The translations under genes were made by a program, and so were the position numbers. A stretch of 64,000 nt of DNA from assembly GCA_945862235.1 (NCBI GenBank), contig CAMAYU010000001.1, positions 62,001-126,000 of the forward strand, written 5' to 3'. Under the pieces are notes generated by a model. The model made no database searches, had not been told where the DNA came from, and worked only from the letters and a program-made list of their open reading frames with translations. Position 1 is the stretch's first letter; each line of letters begins with the position of its first letter. Source of the DNA: Schlesneria paludicola DSM 18645 (GTDB lineage: Bacteria > Planctomycetota > Planctomycetia > Planctomycetales > Planctomycetaceae). Shown here one piece after another: positions 59,122-64,000 of the stretch.

Positions 59122-60837
59122 ATGCAAACCAAACTCGCCACACTTCGATCTCAATTGGGCAGCCTGCGGCAGAAGCGGGCCGCTGTGCGATGGGGGAGCG
59201 CGCTGTGTGCGCCGCTGGCTGTCGCGCTGTGGCTGCTTGTGGCGGCGTTTCTGTGTGACTGGTCGTTCAATCTGCCGGTTGGTCTGCGCGGCGTCTCGAT
59301 GTTGGCTTGGGTTGTGGGCGGAGCGTGGGGGATCAGGCGGTTTGCCTGGCCGCTCATTACGGTCAGGGAGACCGAACAGGATGTGGCGTTGATTGTCGAG
59401 CAGCAGCACAAGATCGACAGCGATTTGGTTGCGGCGTTGCAGTTTGAACAGCCTCGCGCGGCGACGTGGGGTTCATCGCGACTCGAACAAGCGGTGGTGG
59501 ACTATGTGGCCGAGTTCAGTCCCGGCCTGAATGTCTTCGAAGGGTTTTCGTATGAGCCCTTGCCGAAGCGGGCGATGGCACTCGGGCTGACCGTGTTGCT
59601 GCTGCTCGTGGCGGCTCTGGTCTTTCCCGGACATGGTTCGGCGTTTTGGAACCGCTTCCTACTCGGGTCGGCTCACTATCCGACCAAGACGAAGATCGAG
59701 TCGATCACGGTCAGCGGCCAACCGGTCTCGGTCTTTCACGCGGGTGAGACGCCTCGGGTGAGCGTGCCTTACGGTCAGAAGATTGTGGTCGCGGTGAAGT
59801 GTGGCGGCGAGGTGCCTCGCGCGGGGTTCGTGCAGTTGTCGGGCGTGAAGACTGACGCCGTGAACCGAGTTGACCTGAACGCGACCGCGCCCGAGGCCGC
59901 GACGTTTTCCGGTGAGATCGTGCACGTCGCCGATTCGTTCCGAGTGCGGTTTCATTTTGGAGACGCCGTGTCGGACTCGGCCGAGGTCGTGATCGTGCCG
60001 CTGCCGTTGGTGGACGTTGCGTGGGAGATCGAACCGCCAAAGTACGCGGCCTTGGCGATGAAACCGGGCGAGACCGATGGCGGCTCGCGCCAGTTGGCGG
60101 TCATCGAAGGCTCGGTCGCGAAGTTGAAGCTGGTTTGCTCGAACAAGCCGCTCAAGTCGGCGACTCTTACCGTGGGCGCGGGCGGCTCGCCTGTGCCTCT
60201 TCTCAAAATGAATGCCAAAACAAATACAGGCGGGCCGCCCGCGACTACGACTGAATGGACTCTCCCCCCCGGCACGCCGTTCGATTCGATCCGCGAGGGA
60301 CTCAAGTACGAGATCCAAGTCCTCGACGAAGATGGGCTGTCGCTGGAGACGCCGATCTCGGGACAGATTCGTTTGAAGCCCGATCGGTTACCGAGGATTG
60401 TGGCGACGGCGGTGACGCGGTTCGTGTTGCCGACCGCGCTGCCGAAGCTCGACTACGCTGCCGGAGACGACTTCGGTGTCGCGAAGATCGTGGCGGTCAT
60501 CAGCATCTCGCGCGAAGACGGTCGCACGTCGCAGCATGAGGTCGTCACCAAGACGGTCCGGCAGTCCGATCAACCGCAAACGATCCTGCGAGGGCAACTC
60601 TCCATTCCGCTCTCCCCTTACGAATTGCAGAAGGGGGACGAAGTGAAGGTCACGCTGGAAGTGACCGACTGGCGCGGAGACCTCACCGGCCAGAAGGGCC
60701 TCGGCGAACCAATCACCTTCGCCGTGACCGACCTCAACGGCATCCTCGCCCAGACGGGCGACGAAGATAAGAAGACGGCAAAGCAGTTAGACGAAATCCT
60801 GCGGCGCGAGTTGGGGATTGGTGGCGACAAGAAGTGA
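59122..60837 (+). CDS. Membrane protein of unknown function in the VWA cluster
   Basis: The 571-residue protein starts at ATG 59122. A basic N-terminal helix (TKLATLRSQLGSLRQKR) precedes two close membrane segments (APLAVALWLLVAAFLCDW; GVSMLAWVVGGAWGI), and a third lies near residue 160 (ALGLTVLLLLVAALVFPG). The rest is a long beta-rich extracytoplasmic part (TKIESITVSGQPVSVF; EIEPPKYAALAMKPGE; QKGDEVKVTLEVTDWRG). The layout recalls DUF4175-type proteins, three membrane spans followed by Ig-like units and a coiled-coil partner, but I cannot assign a family. The giant coiled-coil gene follows on the same strand. Confidence 0.75.
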   Translation: MQTKLATLRSQLGSLRQKRAAVRWGSALCAPLAVALWLLVAAFLCDWSFNLPVGLRGVSMLAWVVGGAWGIRRFAWPLITVRETEQDVALIVEQQHKIDSDLVAALQFEQPRAATWGSSRLEQAVVDYVAEFSPGLNVFEGFSYEPLPKRAMALGLTVLLLLVAALVFPGHGSAFWNRFLLGSAHYPTKTKIESITVSGQPVSVFHAGETPRVSVPYGQKIVVAVKCGGEVPRAGFVQLSGVKTDAVNRVDLNATAPEAATFSGEIVHVADSFRVRFHFGDAVSDSAEVVIVPLPLVDVAWEIEPPKYAALAMKPGETDGGSRQLAVIEGSVAKLKLVCSNKPLKSATLTVGAGGSPVPLLKMNAKTNTGGPPATTTEWTLPPGTPFDSIREGLKYEIQVLDEDGLSLETPISGQIRLKPDRLPRIVATAVTRFVLPTALPKLDYAAGDDFGVAKIVAVISISREDGRTSQHEVVTKTVRQSDQPQTILRGQLSIPLSPYELQKGDEVKVTLEVTDWRGDLTGQKGLGEPITFAVTDLNGILAQTGDEDKKTAKQLDEILRRELGIGGDKK

Positions 60838-60844
60838 AAATTGG

Positions 60845-60989
60845 GAACCACGAAATACACGAAAGTAGAGCAAGGAAAAGTTAGGTGAGCCGGGTGGCGT
60901 CAGCCCCCGGACTCTTCGAGTTGAATGAAGAATCCGGGGGCTGACGCCGCCCGGCTCACCTGTTCCTGTTTTCGTGTGTTTCGTAGTTC
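60845..60989. repeat. Nested palindromes: a GGTGAGCCGGG element inside an ACCACGAAATACACGAAA element
   Basis: Outer arms GAACCACGAAATACACGAAA (60845-60864) and TTTCGTGTGTTTCGTAGTTC (60970-60989) enclose a complete inner palindrome with arms AGGTGAGCCGGGTGGCGTCA... (60883-60911) and its complement (60933-60961). The inner element is the class found alone at 43602-43680. Confidence 0.87.
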
Positions 60990-61044
60990 AAACGAATTTG
61001 GTTGGTGTCGAACCGAGTGGATCAATTGTTCGAGGAGAACGATC

Positions 61045-64000
61045 ATGACCGCGACCTTTGGGCGAGTTGTTGTGCTGGTCGGCTTGATGTGTTGGGCGGG
61101 CGGGCCGGTGATGGCTCAGGTGCTCGAACCCGAGGCTCTGCAGCGGAAGCAGGAGGATCAGCAGCGGGCGCGGACGATGACGCGCGAGTTACTGGGCGGG
61201 GTGCTTGATGTGCAGCTTCGGCAGCTCGACGAGAACGGGTTGTCGGGCGAGGAGATTTACCGCGACATCAAACTGATGCGTGGGAGTCTCAACCATCTCA
61301 TCGACCACGAAATGTCGAAGGTTGTCGATCTGCTGGCCGAAGCGCAGCGGTTGCCGCAGGACAAGCGTGAGGCTGCGTTCGTCGAGGCTCGTCAGCAGAT
61401 CAGAACCGTCGTGAGGCAGCTTGCGGTGGAGCGGCAGAACCTGATGAAGCGGCTCAAAATTGCCGAGTTGGCCGAACAGGTGCGGCGGTTAATTCGTATT
61501 CAGACCACTGTGCAAGTCGCCACGAAGGGGCTTCCCGCCGAGGCCAAGACGCGGCAGGAAGCGCTGACGCTGAAGGCGATCGAAGACCAGCGCGATGTGA
61601 AGGAACTGTTCCTGCATCTGGTCGATACGCTGGTGGACATGAAGTCGTGGAGTGGTTTGCTCGCGGCGACCGCTGCGGACGGGTTGCGAATCCTCAAGGC
61701 GGCGGATGTCGGCAAGCATCTCGATGGCGCGGGAAGCACGCTGCAATCCGTGAAGTACGACCTCGCGGTCGATCATCAGGACAAGGTGATCAAGGGACTT
61801 CGTGACTTGCTGAAGGTGATCGAGCGGACTCAGGGAGCACTCAACTCTGAAAAAATGCAAACGATCGACAAGGTCCGCGCCCTGGCCGAGAAGCAGAAGG
61901 CGCTGAAGGAAGAGACGAAGAAGCTCGACGAGAATCAAAAGCCGTCACAGGAGTTGGTCGAAGCGCAGGCGAAGCTCCAGCAGGAGATCGCCTCGTTGCA
62001 AGAAAGCATCAAGGAGAACGCAAAGGCTGACGCACTGATTCAACAGGCGGAGACGGCGGCTCTCGATGCGGCCGCCGATCTGCTCGACAGCAAGCCGCAG
62101 GAGGCACTCGACGATCAGAGCAAGGTGCTGGGGAATCTCGCCGCGTTGGAGAAGGCGCTGAAGGATCAGGCCAAGCAAGACTCGCAGGCGAAGTCGGCGA
62201 ATGAACTGGCTCAGGCAGTGAAGGCGCTGGAAGAGACGAAGCAGACGCTCGCCGAGGCTCAGAAGAAGCAGGACGCCGCCGAAGCGAAGGCCAACCAAAA
62301 TGCTCAAGCCGCCGCGCCGGAAGAGAAGGCCGTGGCCGAGACCGTTCAAGCCGCCGCCGACAAGAATGAACTTCCGCCCGCCGTCGAACAGGCTCTGGCC
62401 GAAGCGACCGCCGCAGCAAAAGAGGCCGAGAAGAATCTCATCGAGGCCAAGCCGGAAAGGGCGACGGCTCTCGAAGAGAAGGCTCTCGACAAAGCTCAAG
62501 ATGCGCTCGAGCGAGCGATGGATACGGTCGATGCCGCGATCGCTGATACCAAGCGACAAGAAGCGGCCGTGAAGATCGGTGAACTTGCGCGGGCCGCCGA
62601 AGTGCTGGAGCGTGCCGCTGCCGAAGAGAAGGCTATCGCCGCCGATGCGACGGAACTCGCCGAGGCCGCTGCTCAGAAGGATGCGACCGTCGAGGACAAA
62701 GCCGAGATCGCGAAGGACGCGAAGGAACTTGCTGAACGTCAGGCCGATGTGAAAGAGATCGCGAGCAAGATCGCCGAGGCGTTGGCTCAAACGTCACCGG
62801 AAGCGGCGAAGGATGCGGCCGAGGGAGCGACCGAGGCGATGGAGTCGGGTGCCGATTTGCAGGCTGTCGCGGATGCCAAGGCTGCTGATCCACAGGCTGC
62901 TGCGACAGACGCGGCCAAGGATGCGAAAGAATCCTCGCAGAAGTTGGCCGAAGCAGCCAAAGAAATTCGCAAGGAGATTGCCGCCACCGCGAAGGAACTC
63001 GCCAAGGTGAGTGAAGCTCAAGCGAAGGAACTGACCGAAGCGCGCGAAGCGGTCGAGAAGGCAATCGACGCGATCCCTGACAACGAGAAGACGGCGAAGC
63101 TCGAAGCGGCCAAGGACAAATTGCAAGAGGCGATGCAGGAACAGGCCAAGGCGCAGGGGAAGCCGGAAGCGGCTGCGGCACTGGAACTCGCGAACCAGAT
63201 CGCCGAAGCGAAGGAAGCTCAGAACGACGCGGATGCCGCCGCCGAAGCGGCCGATGCGGGAGAAGGTTCGGAGCTGAAGGCCGCGACCAAACAAGAAGAG
63301 GTGGCGGAGAAAGCTCAAGCCGCCGCTGAGACTGCGGCCAAACGGCCTGAAGCGGCGAAGGCCAAGGCGGAAGGAAAACCGGATGCACTGACGAAGGCAT
63401 TGGATCAGGCTCAACAAGCTGCGACCGAAGCGGCCAAGCAACAACTCGATGGTAATGAAGCGGCGGCGGAAGCCTCGCGCGATGCGGCCGAAGCGGCACT
63501 CGACAAGGCGGCTGAGTTGGCTCAAGTGGAAGCGGCTGCCGCAATGGAAGCTCCTTCGACCGGGAAACCTGATGCGAAGGCACAAGCCAAGGCTGCCGAG
63601 GCGGCCGAGGCGGCTCAAGAGTTGGCCGCCGAAGTCACTCCCGAAGCGGGGCAGGCTCTCGAACCCGCGGCCGGTGCGACGGAAGCGGCTGAACAGGCGT
63701 TGGCCAACAATCCTGAAGCGGCTCCGGCAGCTCAGGCCAAGGCAGCGGAAACGCTAAAGAATGCGGGGAAGAACCTCGACGACGCGATCCAGAAGGCGGC
63801 GACCGAACAGGCGAAGGCTCTCGCCGAACAAGGGAAGCAAGCGGAAGCTCTGGCCGATCAAGTCGCGAAGGCCGATCCCGCGGCCGCCGAAGCGATTGAT
63901 GCGGCCGCTGACGCCGCTGAGATGGGAGCCGAAGCAGGCAACTCGCCACAGCAACTCGAAGCGGCCGCGAACACCGCCGAGATGGCACTCGAACGAGCCG
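61045..64000 (+). CDS. Giant exported Ala/Glu/Lys-rich coiled-coil protein (3' end outside window)
   Basis: From ATG 61045 (GAGGAGAA upstream) the frame stays open for 985 codons to the window edge, so the gene is 3'-truncated here. A signal peptide (VVVLVGLMCWAGGPVMAQ) indicates export. Residues 30-260 are ordinary helical sequence (RELLGGVLDVQLRQLDENGLSGEEIY). From about residue 270 the protein is almost entirely Ala, Glu, Lys, Asp and Gln with short repeats such as AAAEAAD and KAQAAAETAAKRPEAAKAKA, forming a very long coiled coil or single alpha-helix. It is the last visible gene of the VWA cluster and may be an envelope-spanning or surface filament. I cannot name a family. Confidence 0.82.
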   Translation, partial: MTATFGRVVVLVGLMCWAGGPVMAQVLEPEALQRKQEDQQRARTMTRELLGGVLDVQLRQLDENGLSGEEIYRDIKLMRGSLNHLIDHEMSKVVDLLAEAQRLPQDKREAAFVEARQQIRTVVRQLAVERQNLMKRLKIAELAEQVRRLIRIQTTVQVATKGLPAEAKTRQEALTLKAIEDQRDVKELFLHLVDTLVDMKSWSGLLAATAADGLRILKAADVGKHLDGAGSTLQSVKYDLAVDHQDKVIKGLRDLLKVIERTQGALNSEKMQTIDKVRALAEKQKALKEETKKLDENQKPSQELVEAQAKLQQEIASLQESIKENAKADALIQQAETAALDAAADLLDSKPQEALDDQSKVLGNLAALEKALKDQAKQDSQAKSANELAQAVKALEETKQTLAEAQKKQDAAEAKANQNAQAAAPEEKAVAETVQAAADKNELPPAVEQALAEATAAAKEAEKNLIEAKPERATALEEKALDKAQDALERAMDTVDAAIADTKRQEAAVKIGELARAAEVLERAAAEEKAIAADATELAEAAAQKDATVEDKAEIAKDAKELAERQADVKEIASKIAEALAQTSPEAAKDAAEGATEAMESGADLQAVADAKAADPQAAATDAAKDAKESSQKLAEAAKEIRKEIAATAKELAKVSEAQAKELTEAREAVEKAIDAIPDNEKTAKLEAAKDKLQEAMQEQAKAQGKPEAAAALELANQIAEAKEAQNDADAAAEAADAGEGSELKAATKQEEVAEKAQAAAETAAKRPEAAKAKAEGKPDALTKALDQAQQAATEAAKQQLDGNEAAAEASRDAAEAALDKAAELAQVEAAAAMEAPSTGKPDAKAQAKAAEAAEAAQELAAEVTPEAGQALEPAAGATEAAEQALANNPEAAPAAQAKAAETLKNAGKNLDDAIQKAATEQAKALAEQGKQAEALADQVAKADPAAAEAIDAAADAAEMGAEAGNSPQQLEAAANTAEMALERA

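Overview
The window looks like a chromosomal segment of a planctomycete (Planctomycetota, class Planctomycetia); the genus cannot be fixed from sequence alone. The clues are a DUF1549/DUF1553 + DUF1501 surface locus, secreted PQQ-type beta-propellers, a Ser/Thr kinase with DLG in place of DFG, a BatA-like/VWA membrane cluster, bactofilin, DUF1802, high GC, and very many short palindromic repeats of the kinds seen in planctomycete genomes. No rRNA, tRNA, transposase, prophage or CRISPR array was recognised.

Layout. 0.1-7.5 kb: D-xylonate dehydratase, a zinc-ribbon membrane protein, an N-acetylglucosamine-6-P deacetylase homologue (reverse), truncated haemoglobin, a DUF1802 protein (reverse) and an HtrA-type protease. 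7.5-15.5 kb: a small membrane-anchored protein, bactofilin, then four genes of unknown function ending in a TPR protein; two of these share a domain. 15.6-31 kb: FKBP isomerase, membrane Ser/Thr kinase, a large membrane protein of unknown function, quinone-oxidoreductase-like MDR enzyme, secreted proteins, LDH2-type dehydrogenase, PQQ propeller, RNase R and a secreted two-domain protein. 30.8-43.2 kb: RibBA (reverse), dTDP-glucose dehydratase and a second PQQ propeller (forward), then reverse genes: the DUF1549/1553 - DUF1501 - secreted pre-peptidase-like locus, an alpha/beta hydrolase and an OmpH-like lipoprotein. 43.7-46.7 kb: Pgk, a Tat-exported TIM-barrel protein, DUF420. 46.8-50.5 kb: a gene-poor accessory island with pilin-like genes on the reverse strand (two intact, one 3' remnant), two 189-bp direct repeats and a 9-bp-period repeat. 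50.6-64 kb: a nucleotide-sugar epimerase, then a cluster of a prenyltransferase/squalene-cyclase-fold protein, a BatA/VWA protein, a second VWA protein, a GxxExxY (PD-(D/E)XK superfamily) gene, a membrane protein and a giant Ala/Glu/Lys coiled-coil protein that runs off the window.

The most unusual theme is the repeats. At least seven sequence classes of palindromes (two inverted arms of about 20-50 bp around a short spacer) occupy most intergenic gaps. Some are nested inside one another. Several lie in frame inside coding sequences: one in D-xylonate dehydratase, three in RNase R, and others in the N-terminal leaders of secreted proteins, where in one case the repeat itself appears to encode the signal-peptide core. 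A GxxExxY gene is bracketed by two such palindromes. Function calls rest on motif recognition by eye; no database search was run.
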